Assembly (NCBI GenBank): GCA_046331705.1
Contig: JAXLQJ010000050.1
Span: forward strand, 1-52,370
DNA length: 52,370 nt
Reading direction: 5' to 3'
Source of the DNA: JADJOY01 sp046331705 [NCBI: bacterium]
GTDB taxonomy: Bacteria > JADJOY01
This document shows positions 31,529-40,917 of this stretch, in pieces. Under the pieces are notes generated by a model that saw only the letters and a program-made list of their open reading frames with translations, ran no database searches and was not told the origin of the DNA. Positions within the stretch are counted from its first letter, which is position 1, and every line of letters begins with the position of its first letter. The translations under genes were made by a program, and so were the position numbers.

Positions 31529-32953
31529 CTACTCGTGCTCGACGTCGAGGTCGAGCGGATCGTCGATCGCCGGCTCGAACGCGGGCTCTTGCTCGGCCTC
31601 CGCCGCACCCGCCTTGCTGCCGCGGGTGCGGGCGCGAACGTCGATCCAGAGCGGGCTGCCCTCGAAGCCGAACGCGTCGCGCAGGCGCCGCGCGAGGTAT
31701 CGCTTGTAGTTCACCGAGATCGACTGCGGCCGGTTGGAGAAGAGCAAGAAGCGCGGCGGCAGGTGACCGCGCTGCACGCCGTAATAAATGCGCACCGGAC
31801 GGCGGCCTTCGAGGGGCGGCGGGTTGCGATCCACGGCTTCCCGCAACACGCGGTTGAGCTCGCTGGTCGAGATCGTCTTCGACGCCTCGGCGTAGAGCCG
31901 ATCCACCAGCGCGAAGAGCCGTTGCACGCGCTGGCCGGTCTTGGCCGAGAGCGTCACGATGGGCGCGTGCTCGAGGAGCCCGAGGCGCTTGCGCACCTCG
32001 CGCTGCCACGCCTCCGGGTTCTCGGGCTTGGGCTCGACCAGATCCCATTTGTTGATCACCAACGCGACCGCGGTGCCACGCTCCTCGGCGAAGCCCGCGA
32101 CCCGCACGTCGCCCGCGGTGACTCCATCGATGGCATCCAGCAGCACCAGCGCGACCTGGCAGCGCTCGATCGCGCGGAACGCGAGCGTCACGCCGATCGA
32201 CTCGGCGGCGAGCGCCGAGGACTTGTGCCGTCGGATCCCGGCGGTGTCCACGAACAGGTACGAACGGCCCTCGTACTGGATGAGCGTGTCGACGGGATCG
32301 ATGGTGGTGCCCGGCCTGGAATCGACCAGCGCCCGCTCGAGCCCCGCCAAGCGGTTGAGCAAGCTCGACTTGCCGACGTTGGGGCGCCCCACGATGGCGA
32401 CGCGGATCACGTCGGCCGGCAGCTCGGTGGGCGGCGCAGGCGGCGCGGGCACCAGCGCCAGCACCGCCTCGACGGCGTCCTCCACGCCGACCCCGTGCTC
32501 CGCGCTGATGGGGATGAGCGGGTCGAGCCCGAGCGTCGTCAGCTCGCTCAGCCAGTCGAGCTGGCTCGACGAATCGACCTTGTTCGCGACGTACACCACC
32601 GGCTTGCCCGTGCGTCGCACCAGCTCCACCACCTCGCGGTCGGCGGTGGTGAGGCCCTCGCGGGCGTCGAGCAAGCACAGGATCACGTCGGCCTCGACGA
32701 TCGCGGCGCGCGTCTGCTTCTCGAGGAGCGGGATCCAATGCTGGGTGGCGGCGCGATCCAGGCCGCCGGTATCCACGACGCGAAATCGCCGCCCGAGCCA
32801 TTCCGCCTCGTCGTAGTTCCGGTCGCGGGTGAGGCCGGGCATCGGCGCCACCGCCGCCTTGCGACGTCCCACCAGTCGATTGAAGAGCGTCGACTTGCCG
32901 ACGTTCGGGCGGCCGACCAGCGCCACCAAGGGCAACGTCTCCGCGCCGCTCAC
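31529..32953 (-). CDS. der: GTPase Der (EngA), ribosome assembly
   Basis: Double-GTPase that acts late in 50S subunit assembly. The 474-residue protein has two G domains, with P-loops GRPNVGKST (residues 14-22) and GRPNVGKSS (189-196), switch motifs DTGG and DTAG, and NKVD / NKWD base-recognition motifs, then a KH-like C-terminal domain (RIYYGVQRGHLPPRFLLFSN). It ends in an acidic tail. Start GTG 32953 overlaps the era stop as GTGA; the long upstream open frame is not part of the gene. Confidence 0.97.
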   Translation of the reverse strand: MSGAETLPLVALVGRPNVGKSTLFNRLVGRRKAAVAPMPGLTRDRNYDEAEWLGRRFRVVDTGGLDRAATQHWIPLLEKQTRAAIVEADVILCLLDAREGLTTADREVVELVRRTGKPVVYVANKVDSSSQLDWLSELTTLGLDPLIPISAEHGVGVEDAVEAVLALVPAPPAPPTELPADVIRVAIVGRPNVGKSSLLNRLAGLERALVDSRPGTTIDPVDTLIQYEGRSYLFVDTAGIRRHKSSALAAESIGVTLAFRAIERCQVALVLLDAIDGVTAGDVRVAGFAEERGTAVALVINKWDLVEPKPENPEAWQREVRKRLGLLEHAPIVTLSAKTGQRVQRLFALVDRLYAEASKTISTSELNRVLREAVDRNPPPLEGRRPVRIYYGVQRGHLPPRFLLFSNRPQSISVNYKRYLARRLRDAFGFEGSPLWIDVRARTRGSKAGAAEAEQEPAFEPAIDDPLDLDVEHE

Positions 32954-33873
32954 TCGCCGGCCTCGCTGCCCGGGTCGGGATAGCCGAAGCGATCGAGCGC
33001 GCGCCCGCTGCGCGTCCAGTTCTCGGCGGTCTCCACGTTGAGCTTGAGGTGCACCGGACAGCCGAAACGGCGCACGAGCGCCTTGCGGGCCGCCGTCCCG
33101 ATCTCGCGCACCTTGTGTCCGCCCTTGCCCACCAGCATCCCCTGCTGGCTCTTGCGATCGACGAGGATCGACGCAGCGATCACGACGTCGCCCGGTTCGG
33201 CACGCTCCTCCCACCCATCGATCTTCACCGCGACGCTGAACGGGATCTCCTGGCCGGTACGTTCCATCACCTCCGCGCGGATCAGCTCGGCGGCGAGGAA
33301 CGAATCCGGCAGGTCGGTGACCAGCCCCTCGGGGAAATAGGGCGGACCTTCGGGCATGAGCCGTTCGAGCGCCGCGACCAGCTCGGTGACCCCCGAGCCC
33401 GTCGCCGCCGAGATCGGGTGGATCGACACGAACCGCGCGAGACGGTCGTACTCGGCGATGCGCGGCAGAAGCTCGGGTTTCTCCACGAGATCGACCTTGT
33501 TGAGCGCGAGCACCAGCGGCCGCGAGCCCGCGCGCCGCACGATCTCGGTTTCCGCCGATCCTGGCCCCCGCTGCCCGTCGGCGACCACCAGCACCACGTC
33601 GCAGTCGGCGATCGCCGCGTGCGCCGTCGCGAGCATGCGCTTGCCGAGCTCGCGCTCGGGCTTGTGCAGCCCGGGAGTGTCCACGAAGACGATCTGGCCG
33701 CCCTCGAAGTGGTGCGCGCCGAGGATGCGGGTGCGCGTGGTCTGCGGCTTGCGCGAGACGATCGCGACGTGCGTCCCCAGGATGCGGTTGAGGAGCGTCG
33801 ACTTCCCGACGTTGGTCCGTCCCGCCAGCGTGACGAAGCCAGATCGATGCGAGCGGCTGTCGCCGGCGTTCAC
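32950..33873 (-). CDS. era: GTPase Era
   Basis: Binds the 3' end of 16S rRNA during 30S maturation. The 307-residue protein has G1 GRTNVGKS (residues 18-25), G3 VDTPGLHKP, G4 NKVD and a C-terminal KH domain with GMLVGKGGHKVREIG. Start GTG 33873 overlaps the rnc stop and its own stop overlaps der, so rnc-era-der are translationally coupled in series. The rnc-era pairing is common in bacteria; adding der directly is less common. Confidence 0.98.
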   Translation of the reverse strand: MNAGDSRSHRSGFVTLAGRTNVGKSTLLNRILGTHVAIVSRKPQTTRTRILGAHHFEGGQIVFVDTPGLHKPERELGKRMLATAHAAIADCDVVLVVADGQRGPGSAETEIVRRAGSRPLVLALNKVDLVEKPELLPRIAEYDRLARFVSIHPISAATGSGVTELVAALERLMPEGPPYFPEGLVTDLPDSFLAAELIRAEVMERTGQEIPFSVAVKIDGWEERAEPGDVVIAASILVDRKSQQGMLVGKGGHKVREIGTAARKALVRRFGCPVHLKLNVETAENWTRSGRALDRFGYPDPGSEAGE

Positions 33874-34661
33874 GGATCACCTCCCTCGGGCGTGGTCCGC
33901 GCGGCGCGCTCGCCCGCGGCCGACGCCCCGAATCCGCCCCGCGAGCGCGCGCTCTCGAGCGCGTCCCACGCGGCCATCTGCTCCGCTTCCTTCTTGCTGC
34001 GGCCGCGCCCGCGCCCCAGCACCTCGCCGCCCGCCTCGACCTCGACCTCGAAGATCTTCTCGTGGTCCGGTCCCGACTCGCTCACGCCTCGATAGGTGGG
34101 CGTCTCGCGGAGCTCTTCCTGGCAACGCTCCTGGAGCTGCGTCTTGTGGTCCGCCAGCGCCTCGCCCGCCTGGAGGCGCGCGTAGGGCTCCGCGATCAGA
34201 CGCCGCACCACCGCGCTCGCGGCATCGAAGCCGGCGTCCACGAACACCGCGCCGATGAGCGCTTCGAGCACGTTGGCCAGGATCGAGGCTTTGCCGCGGC
34301 CACCCGTCGCCTCCTCGCCCTTGCCCAGCCGGATGCGGCTCTCGAGCCCCAGCCGCAGCGCCGTCTCCGCGAGCGTGGTCGTGCTCACCAGGTAGGCGCG
34401 CTTGCGCGACAGATCGCCCTCCCGCGAGTCGGGAAAATCCCCGAACAACACGGCGCTCACGACCAGATCGAGGACCGCGTCGCCCAGGAACTCGAGTCGT
34501 TCGTTGTCGCCGCTGGGAGCCGCGACGCGAAGCGAGCGGTGGGTGAGCGCCTGCTCGAGCAGCTCCGGCGCGGCGAATCGGTGGCCGAGCGATCCCTCGA
34601 CGTCGCAGCGCGAGCCCACCTCGGCCGTGGCCAGCGGCGCGTCGCCGCTCGTCTCGCTCAC
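33870..34661 (-). CDS. rnc: Ribonuclease III
   Basis: Double-strand-specific endonuclease for rRNA and mRNA processing. From GTG 34661 (overlapping the mtaB stop as GTGA) the protein has 263 residues. The catalytic signature is NERLEFLGDAVLDLVVS; the second acidic site is in LANVLEALIGAVFVDAG. The C-terminal double-stranded-RNA-binding domain spans about 172-243 (DHKTQLQERCQEEL to GRSKKEAEQMAAWDAL). About 25 extra Gly/Ala/Arg-rich residues follow the domain. Confidence 0.97.
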   Translation of the reverse strand: MSETSGDAPLATAEVGSRCDVEGSLGHRFAAPELLEQALTHRSLRVAAPSGDNERLEFLGDAVLDLVVSAVLFGDFPDSREGDLSRKRAYLVSTTTLAETALRLGLESRIRLGKGEEATGGRGKASILANVLEALIGAVFVDAGFDAASAVVRRLIAEPYARLQAGEALADHKTQLQERCQEELRETPTYRGVSESGPDHEKIFEVEVEAGGEVLGRGRGRSKKEAEQMAAWDALESARSRGGFGASAAGERAARTTPEGGDP

Positions 34662-36022
34662 GACGGCGATCCCTCGCAGCCCGCCGACGCCGCGCGATCG
34701 ATCCGCACCCGCGCGAGCGCCCCGATCGCCGGAGTCTCGGCGGCGGGCCACCGCACGGCGACGTAGTTGCTGCTCGTTCCCTGCGCCACCTCTCCGTCCA
34801 TGCGCTCGACGACCACCTCGAGCTCGGCCCCCACCTGACGCTGATGGAACGCCAGGCGGGCGCGCGCGCCGAGCGCGCGTAGCTCCTGGGCGCGGCGCTG
34901 GATCGTCGCGTGGACCACCGGGGAGGCGAAGCTCGCGCCGTCCGCCGGGGCCCACGCGAAGGCCGCCGTGCCCGGTCGTGGCGAGTAGGGAAACACGTGC
35001 AGGTAGCTCACCGGTTGGGAACGAATCCACGCGAGTGTCTGCTGGTGGTCGAGCTCGGATTCGCCGGGAAACCCCGTCATCACGTCGAGACCGAGCGCGA
35101 GCTCGGGACGGCGCTCACGGATGTGCTCGAGGTGCTCGCCCAGGCGCTCGGGCCAGCGGCCGCGGCCCATGCGCCGATGCAGCTCGGCCGATCCCGTCTG
35201 CACGCTCAGGTGAAGATGCGGGCAAAGCCACGCGTAGCGCGCGATCCGATCGGCGAGCCCGTGGTCGAGATCGCGGGGATCGAGCGAGCTCAGGCGCACG
35301 CGCCGCACGGGCCGCTCGGCATCGATCCGGTCGAGCAGCGCGGCGAGTTCCGTGGCCGGCGTGAGATCGAGCCCCCACGAGCCCAGATCGATCCCGGTCA
35401 GGACCGCCTCGTCGCAGCCGCCGCGCGCCACCCGCCGCAGCTCGTCGAGCACGCCCGCGGCGGCGTGCGAACGCGACGAGCCGCGTGCCGCTGGGATCAC
35501 GCAGAAGGCACAGCTCCGATCGCAACCGTCCTGGATCTTGATCAGCGGCCGCGCCTGCGAGGTCGCGGGGGCACCCGGCGCGAGCGCCACGAACGCGCCG
35601 AGCTCGTGCACCGGCGGTCGCTCGACACGGGTCGCGGCGGTGTCGTCGAGGGCCGCCGCCCACTCGGCGAGTCGTTGCTTGCCGCCGTTGCCGACGACCA
35701 GGCGAACCCCCGGCAACGCCGCGAGGACCCCCGGCTCGCGCTCCGCCTGGCAGCCCGTGACGACGATGCGGGCGCGCGGATTCGCGCGATGGATTCGGCG
35801 CACGAGCTTGCGTCCGTCGGTGTCGGCGGAGCCCGTCACCGCGCAGGTGTTCACGACCACCACGTCGGCGAGCGCGGGATCCGCGGCCGCCGTGAAGCCG
35901 CGCGCCGCGAGCTCGGCGGCGAAGCCCTCGGCCTCGGATTGGTTGACGCGGCAACCGACGGCCACCGTGAAGACGGAGGGCGCCCGGGAGTCCGGCGCGG
36001 CGAGCGGCTCGGTGGGTTGCAT
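34658..36022 (-). CDS. mtaB: tRNA (N6-threonylcarbamoyladenosine-37-C2)-methylthiotransferase MtaB
   Basis: Radical-SAM enzyme that converts t6A37 to ms2t6A37 in tRNAs reading ANN codons. The 454-residue protein binds one cluster through Cys24, Cys60 and Cys91 (VGCRVNQ, NTCAVT, TGCQAE) and the radical-SAM cluster through Cys167, Cys171 and Cys174 (GCDRSCAFC). A TRAM-like C-terminal domain (GAELEVVVERMDGEVAQG) follows. ATG 36022 was chosen since it gives the family N-terminus; the open frame upstream overlaps mnmA. Ends in a GTGA overlap with rnc. Confidence 0.94.
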   Translation of the reverse strand: MQPTEPLAAPDSRAPSVFTVAVGCRVNQSEAEGFAAELAARGFTAAADPALADVVVVNTCAVTGSADTDGRKLVRRIHRANPRARIVVTGCQAEREPGVLAALPGVRLVVGNGGKQRLAEWAAALDDTAATRVERPPVHELGAFVALAPGAPATSQARPLIKIQDGCDRSCAFCVIPAARGSSRSHAAAGVLDELRRVARGGCDEAVLTGIDLGSWGLDLTPATELAALLDRIDAERPVRRVRLSSLDPRDLDHGLADRIARYAWLCPHLHLSVQTGSAELHRRMGRGRWPERLGEHLEHIRERRPELALGLDVMTGFPGESELDHQQTLAWIRSQPVSYLHVFPYSPRPGTAAFAWAPADGASFASPVVHATIQRRAQELRALGARARLAFHQRQVGAELEVVVERMDGEVAQGTSSNYVAVRWPAAETPAIGALARVRIDRAASAGCEGSPS

Positions 36023-36032
36023 GGTGCGATGG

Positions 36033-37127
36033 TCACGCGGCCCGGGACTCGATCCAACCGCCACCGAGGACCTGATCGCCGCTGTAGAGCACCAGCGCCT
36101 GCCCGGGCGCGACGGCTTCCTGCGGCTCGTCGAAGTGGAGCACCAAGCGCTCGGGATCGACGCTCGCCACCGTCGCCGGCGCCTCGGGATGGCGCGAGCG
36201 GATCTGCGCGGTGACGCGGGTGCCGGGGGTGGGCGGACGCGGCACCAGCCACGACGGCTGGCGGGCCTGGACGGTGCGATGGAAGAGCGCCGCGCGCGGA
36301 CCCACCGTGAGCGTGCGCGTGGCACCGTCGATCGCCACCACGAAGCGCGGCTCGCCGCCGCCCAGCCCGAGCCCGCGGCGCTGCCCCACGGTGTAGCGAT
36401 GCACCCCGTGGTGCGCTCCGAGCTCGCGCCCCTCCGTGTCCACGATCGGGCCGTCCGTGTCGGCGGCGGCGCGGCGGGAGACGCGTTCCACGAAGGTGGC
36501 GTGGTCGCCGTCGGGAATGAAGCAGATCTCCTGGCTCTCCGGCTTGCGTGCCACCGGCAGCCCGGCACGCTGGGCCCGCTCGCGCACCTCTTCCTTGGTG
36601 AGACCGCCGAGCGGGAAACGGATCAAGTCGAGCGCGTCGCGCGGGATCGAGAACAGGAAATACGACTGATCCTTGGCGCGATCGACGGCGCGGCGCAGCC
36701 GCGGCAGCTCGCCGCCGGGATCGGGCTCGAGGCGAGCGTAATGACCGGTGACGAGCGCCGTCGCACCGACCTTGCGCGCGGCCTCGAGCAAGCGGCCGAA
36801 CTTGAGCACCTGGTTGCAGAGGACGCACGGAATCGGCGTGCGGCCCGCGACGTACTCGGCCACGAACGGCTCGATGACGGCGCGCCGGAAGGGCTCGGCG
36901 TAGTCGAGGACGTAGTGCGCGATGCCCAGGGCTTGCGCGACACGCGCGGCATCGTCCACCTCGGACGGGCTGCAGCAGCTCTTCCCTTTCGACGCGGTGC
37001 TCGGCTCGGCGGGGTTCCACAATCGCAGCGTCACGCCGACCACGTCGTGACCCTGCTCGCGCGCCACCAGCGCCGCGGCGGAGGAGTCCACTCCGCCACT
37101 CATGGCCACGACGACGCGCGATCTCAC
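36033..37127 (-). CDS. mnmA: tRNA 2-thiouridylase MnmA
   Basis: Transfers sulfur to U34 of tRNA-Lys, -Glu and -Gln. From GTG 37127 the protein has 364 residues. The ATP pyrophosphatase motif is MSGGVDSSAA (residues 9-18); the catalytic Cys101 is in PIPCVLCN and the second active Cys in QEICFIPDGDH. The C-terminal beta-barrel has VGQRRGLGLGGGEPRFV. A GGGAG lies upstream of the chosen start. It is 11 bases upstream of mtaB, placing two tRNA anticodon-loop modification genes together. Confidence 0.96.
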   Translation of the reverse strand: MRSRVVVAMSGGVDSSAAALVAREQGHDVVGVTLRLWNPAEPSTASKGKSCCSPSEVDDAARVAQALGIAHYVLDYAEPFRRAVIEPFVAEYVAGRTPIPCVLCNQVLKFGRLLEAARKVGATALVTGHYARLEPDPGGELPRLRRAVDRAKDQSYFLFSIPRDALDLIRFPLGGLTKEEVRERAQRAGLPVARKPESQEICFIPDGDHATFVERVSRRAAADTDGPIVDTEGRELGAHHGVHRYTVGQRRGLGLGGGEPRFVVAIDGATRTLTVGPRAALFHRTVQARQPSWLVPRPPTPGTRVTAQIRSRHPEAPATVASVDPERLVLHFDEPQEAVAPGQALVLYSGDQVLGGGWIESRAA

Positions 37128-37263
37128 GACACGGACTCCCGAGACGAACGAAAGGTTGCGGGCGGACGAGCGACCCACTCGATGGGCGCGACGGGGCTGC
37201 GGTGCGTCGACGACGAAGGGAACGAAATCGGCCTCGGGACCCCCGCGAGCCGCGGGGCGTGGA

Positions 37264-37983
37264 TCAGGCCTTGGGGCGATCGGCGAGGGGATCCTCGGCG
37301 GCTTGCGCCGCCGTGGGCTCGGCTTCGGCCGCGCCACGCGCCTCGACTCTCGCCACCCGCTGCTCGAGTTCGGCGATCTGCTTCCAGAGCGCCTCGATGG
37401 TCTTGGCTTGCGGATCGGGCAGGTCCGTGTGGTTGAGGTCGACGGCCTCGACGCCCTCGCGGAAGATCACACGACCCGGCACGCCCACGACCGTGCTGTG
37501 CGGGGGCACGTCGCGAATCACCACCGAGCCGGAACCGATCTTGGAATCCCGGCCGATGCGGATGCGCCCGATGACCGCCGCACCCGCGCCGATCACGACG
37601 TTGTCCTCGACGGTCGGGTGACGCTTTTCCTTCTTGGTGCTCGTCCCACCGAGCGTCACGCCCTGGAGCAACGTGACGTTGTCGCCGATCTCGGCGGTCT
37701 GGCCGATCACCACGCCCATCCCGTGATCGATGAAGAGCCGTCGCCCGATGCGCGCCGCCGGATGGATCTCGATGCCGGTGAGAAACCGCGACGTGTGCGA
37801 GATGAACCGTGCCAGCCAGAAGAGGTCCCGCATCCACAGCGCGTGCGCGATGCGGTGGAACCAGACCGCGTGCAATCCCGGATAGCAGGTCAGGATCTCC
37901 CACGTCGTGCGGGCCGCCGGGTCGCGATCGAAGATCGCGCCGACGTCGTCGCGGAGCAAAGCGATCAGGCTGGAACCGGGCAC
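37264..37983 (-). CDS. cysE: Serine O-acetyltransferase
   Basis: Acetylates serine with acetyl-CoA, the first step of cysteine synthesis. About 239 residues; N-terminal helical domain followed by left-handed beta-helix hexapeptides: [44 protein letters not shown] and VVGVPGR, all classical for the family. The C-terminal 60 residues form a likely coiled coil ([20 protein letters not shown]) with an Ala/Glu-rich tail, longer than in E. coli. AGGAGG lies 8 bases before GTG 37983; a GTG at 37989 is possible but too close to it. Confidence 0.94.
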   Translation of the reverse strand: MPGSSLIALLRDDVGAIFDRDPAARTTWEILTCYPGLHAVWFHRIAHALWMRDLFWLARFISHTSRFLTGIEIHPAARIGRRLFIDHGMGVVIGQTAEIGDNVTLLQGVTLGGTSTKKEKRHPTVEDNVVIGAGAAVIGRIRIGRDSKIGSGSVVIRDVPPHSTVVGVPGRVIFREGVEAVDLNHTDLPDPQAKTIEALWKQIAELEQRVARVEARGAAEAEPTAAQAAEDPLADRPKA

Positions 37984-38026
37984 GCTCACATCCTCCTCGT
38001 CACACCCACCCGCGCCGGGCCTCGCC

Positions 38027-38056
38027 AAGATCGCACCCGGCCGCTCAGGATGTCAA
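38027..38056 (-). promoter_or_regulatory. Putative promoter for cysE
   Basis: Consensus TTGACA (38051-38056) with GATCTT (38027-38032) 18 bases downstream on the minus strand, in the gap between the putative lipoprotein gene and cysE. The -10 match is weak; the -35 is perfect. The predicted start is about 37 bases before the cysE start. Confidence 0.45.
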
Positions 38057-38138
38057 GGATGACGGGCACTTAGACGGACATCGGCCATCGGATCGCGAAT
38101 CCTCGAGGAGACCCGTGGGGCCGCCCATCCCGGCGCCG

Positions 38139-38867
38139 TCAGCGGCTCGTCGGGGTGCCGCTCTTGGTGGCGGCTCGGCGCAACCGATCGATGAACGAGC
38201 CGCTCTCCGGCGGGGCGTTGGTGATGTCGGCGGGATCCGTCGTCGCGCTCGGCGACGACGAGGGCGCGGGGGTCGCCACACTCTCGTCGGCGGGTGGCGT
38301 GACCTGGATCGCGCGGGCCTTGCGAAAGAGCTGGCTGCGCCGCTTGAGCATCGTCAGCGCTTCGTCCGCCGACGCGAGCGCGCCCTCGTAATCGGAGGCC
38401 GCGAGCTTCTTCTTCGCCGCGCCGTAGCGCTTGTCCACCTCGTGGAAGAGCTGCTCCTTGTCCAGCCCGGGATCGGGATCGGCGAGCGCCACCTGTGCCA
38501 CCGCTTCGACCTCGGCCATGCGCGCGCCGATCGCGCGCTTTGCCTGCTCGCGCCGGGCACGAACGTCGACGGCGGCCTGGTAGGCCTTGTCCGCGAGCAG
38601 CTTCGCCTCTTCGTCGCGACCATCCTCGTGGGCATCACGCGCCTGGTTGAGCGGCATGCGGTAGAGCAGCTGATCGGCGCGCGAGGGATTGAGCTCCTCG
38701 ACCTCGGCCTCGGCGTGCACGGCGCGATCGATGGCTTGCTGCGCCGCCAGCTGGAGCGCCGCGTCTGCGCAGCCGAGCCCGAGCACGACCCAGCTCCCGA
38801 GGCCGACCCACGCGCCGAGGCGGACCCGATCCGCTCGCCCAGTCGATCCCTTGCGTGAGGCGCTCAT
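38139..38867 (-). CDS. Putative lipoprotein, DUF4398-like helical repeats
   Basis: A 242-residue protein of unknown function. The N-terminus is basic followed by a hydrophobic segment ending VVLGLGC, so Cys33 may be lipidated, although the lipobox is imperfect. Residues 40-190 are helical with repeated Ala/Glu/Lys patterns (LNQARDAHEDGRDEEAKLLADKAYQ, AKKKLAASDYEGALASADEAL) like DUF4398 or TPR-type periplasmic proteins. The last 50 residues are Ser/Thr/Pro-rich and probably disordered. Starts with an ATGA overlap at the end of the comEA-like gene. Confidence 0.62.
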   Translation of the reverse strand: MSASRKGSTGRADRVRLGAWVGLGSWVVLGLGCADAALQLAAQQAIDRAVHAEAEVEELNPSRADQLLYRMPLNQARDAHEDGRDEEAKLLADKAYQAAVDVRARREQAKRAIGARMAEVEAVAQVALADPDPGLDKEQLFHEVDKRYGAAKKKLAASDYEGALASADEALTMLKRRSQLFRKARAIQVTPPADESVATPAPSSSPSATTDPADITNAPPESGSFIDRLRRAATKSGTPTSR

Positions 38868-39295
38868 CCGTCGTCCCTCTCGTCCCGCGACTCGCCGATG
38901 ACGAGCGAGGCACCGAGCTTACCGAGCAGTGTGGGACCGAAGCCAGGCAGCCGGTCGATGTCGGCGAACGAGCCGAGGGTCCCCGCTCGGCGAGCGGCGA
39001 CGAGACGCCGCGCGCGCTCGGGCCCGATCCCGTCGATGAGCTCGAGATCCCGTCGCGATGCGGTCGCGAAATCGAGGCCCTCTCCGCGCAGCAGCTTGAG
39101 CGGCGCACGCGCGCTCGGCCCGACGCCCTCGGGCGTGGGGAGATCCGGCGCCCACCCGGCAGGCGGCGCCGCCGCGCGCTCGGGCCCGGCGGCGCTCGGC
39201 GCGACGAGCAGGAGCGCCACGATCGTCACGCCGAGCAACGTGGCGAGCCCGTTCCGGGCGATCGCCCAGCTCTCACGCGCCGCGCTGCCCGACAC
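38864..39295 (-). CDS. ComEA-like helix-hairpin-helix protein
   Basis: About 143 residues from GTG 39295, which lies inside the 3' end of cimA (23-base overlap). A membrane anchor (residues 16-33, [16 protein letters not shown]) is followed by a Pro/Ala-rich stretch and a C-terminal tandem helix-hairpin-helix domain: [20 protein letters not shown] and [19 protein letters not shown]. That layout is that of ComEA-type DNA-binding proteins of the uptake machinery. No other competence genes are nearby, so a role in DNA uptake is not established. A start further upstream (39391) would overlap cimA much more. Confidence 0.75.
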   Translation of the reverse strand: MSGSAARESWAIARNGLATLLGVTIVALLLVAPSAAGPERAAAPPAGWAPDLPTPEGVGPSARAPLKLLRGEGLDFATASRRDLELIDGIGPERARRLVAARRAGTLGSFADIDRLPGFGPTLLGKLGASLVIGESRDERDDG

Positions 39296-40883
39296 GCTTG
39301 CGCCCCTTCTTCTTGGCATCGGTGTGGAGCTTGTAGACCAAGCTGTCCACCAACGCCTGCCAGCTCGCTTCGATGATGTTCTCGGAGACACCGACGGTGC
39401 CCCATTTGCTCACCCCGTCGCCGGACTCGATCAACACCCGCACCCGCGCCGAGGTGCCGGCGCGCGCCTTGAGCACCCGCACCTTGTAGTCGAGAAGCTG
39501 AACCGACTTGATCTCGGGATAGAAACGCTCGAGCGCCTTGCGCAGCGCATTGTCGAGCGCGTTCACGGGCCCGTGCCCCTCGGCCGCGGTGTGCTCCTCG
39601 ACGCCGTTCACCTCGACGCGGATCGTCGCCTCGGAGTACGGCGCACGACCCGCCTCGCGCTTCTCGTCGATCACGCGGAAGCCGCGCAGCTCGAACCAGT
39701 TCTTCTTGCCGTTCAAGGCCTTGTCGACGAGCAGCTCGAACGATCCCTCCGCGCCCTCGAATTGGTAGCCCTCGCTCTCGAGCTCCTTCAGGCGCTCCAC
39801 GATGGCGCGGACCTCGGGCTTGCGATCGCTCAGGTCGAGCCCGAACTCCTCCGCCTTGCTCAGCACGTTCGACTGGCCCGAGAGGTCCGACACCAGCACG
39901 CGCTGGCGATTGCCGACCCGCTCCGGCGCGACGTGCTCGTAGGTCTTCGAGTGCCGGCGGATGGCGCTCACGTGCATGCCGCCCTTGTGGGCGAACGCGC
40001 TCTCGCCGACGTACGCCTGATGCTTGGACGGCGTCATGTTGGCGAGCTCGGCGACGAAGCGCGAGACCTCCTTCAAGGTCTTGAGCTGCGCGTCGCTCAC
40101 GCAATCGATGCCGCGCTTGAGCTTCAGGTTGGGGATGATCGAGCACAGGTTGGCGTTGCCGCAGCGCTCGCCGATGCCGTTGATGGTGCCCTGCACCTGG
40201 CGCGCGCCCTTCTCCACCGCGAGCACGCTGTTCGCGACCGCGCACTCCGAATCGTTGTGACAGTGGATGCCGATCGGCCGATCCACGCGCTGCACGACGT
40301 CGTCGAGGATTCGTCCCAGCTCGGTGGGCAGCGTGCCGCCGTTGGTGTCGCAGAGCACCAGCCAGTCGGCGCCTCCCGCGACCGCCGCCGCGAGGGTCTT
40401 GAGGGCGTAGTCCGGGTTCTCCCGGTAACCGTCGAAGAAGTGCTCGGCGTCGTACATGACCTCCGGCACACGCTTCTTGAGGAACGCGATCGAGTCCTCG
40501 ATCATGCGCAGGTTCTCGTCGAGCGAGACGCGCAGCGCCTGGTGAACGTGGAAATCCCAGGTCTTGCCGACCAGCGTCACGCACTCGGTCTGCGCGTCGA
40601 CGAGCGCCTTCAGGTTGAGGTCGCGGCCGGCCGTGACGCCCGCGCGCCGCGTCATGCCGAAGGCGGCGACCTTGGCGTGCTTGAGCCGGAGCCGGCGCAC
40701 CTCGGTGAAGAACGCCATGTCCTTGGGGTTCGACCCGGGCCAGCCGCCCTCGATTCGGTCGATCCCCAGCCCGTCGAGCTTCTCCGCGATGAGGAGCTTG
40801 TCCTCGAGCGTGAGCGCGACGTCCTCCGCCTGCGTCCCGTCGCGCAAGGTGGTGTCGTAAAGCAGTACGCGCGCTTGGCTCAC
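39273..40883 (-). CDS. cimA: (R)-citramalate synthase
   Basis: Condenses pyruvate and acetyl-CoA to citramalate, a threonine-independent route to 2-ketobutyrate and isoleucine. The 536-residue protein has the HMGL-like TIM barrel with [15 protein letters not shown] (residues 11-25), the metal HxH motif in [16 protein letters not shown], and [10 protein letters not shown], then a C-terminal regulatory LeuA-allosteric domain. The sequence GWPGSNPKD and length identify the CimA-type rather than 2-isopropylmalate synthase. It lies 34 bases after lysC. Confidence 0.93.
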   Translation of the reverse strand: MSQARVLLYDTTLRDGTQAEDVALTLEDKLLIAEKLDGLGIDRIEGGWPGSNPKDMAFFTEVRRLRLKHAKVAAFGMTRRAGVTAGRDLNLKALVDAQTECVTLVGKTWDFHVHQALRVSLDENLRMIEDSIAFLKKRVPEVMYDAEHFFDGYRENPDYALKTLAAAVAGGADWLVLCDTNGGTLPTELGRILDDVVQRVDRPIGIHCHNDSECAVANSVLAVEKGARQVQGTINGIGERCGNANLCSIIPNLKLKRGIDCVSDAQLKTLKEVSRFVAELANMTPSKHQAYVGESAFAHKGGMHVSAIRRHSKTYEHVAPERVGNRQRVLVSDLSGQSNVLSKAEEFGLDLSDRKPEVRAIVERLKELESEGYQFEGAEGSFELLVDKALNGKKNWFELRGFRVIDEKREAGRAPYSEATIRVEVNGVEEHTAAEGHGPVNALDNALRKALERFYPEIKSVQLLDYKVRVLKARAGTSARVRVLIESGDGVSKWGTVGVSENIIEASWQALVDSLVYKLHTDAKKKGRKRVGQRGA

Positions 40884-40917
40884 GAATCACTCCCCACGAA
40901 ACGCTCCGTGTCGATGC

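Noticed and set aside
30174-34000. Apparent fusions of the FHA protein with der, and of der with era
   Set aside because: Open frames run through the neighbouring genes but the upstream parts are Arg/Ala-rich shadows; clear starts with GTGA overlap or promoter exist.
34658-36568. 636-codon frame suggesting an MnmA-MtaB fusion
   Set aside because: The first 180 codons are a shifted reading of mnmA; the MtaB family start is ATG 36022.
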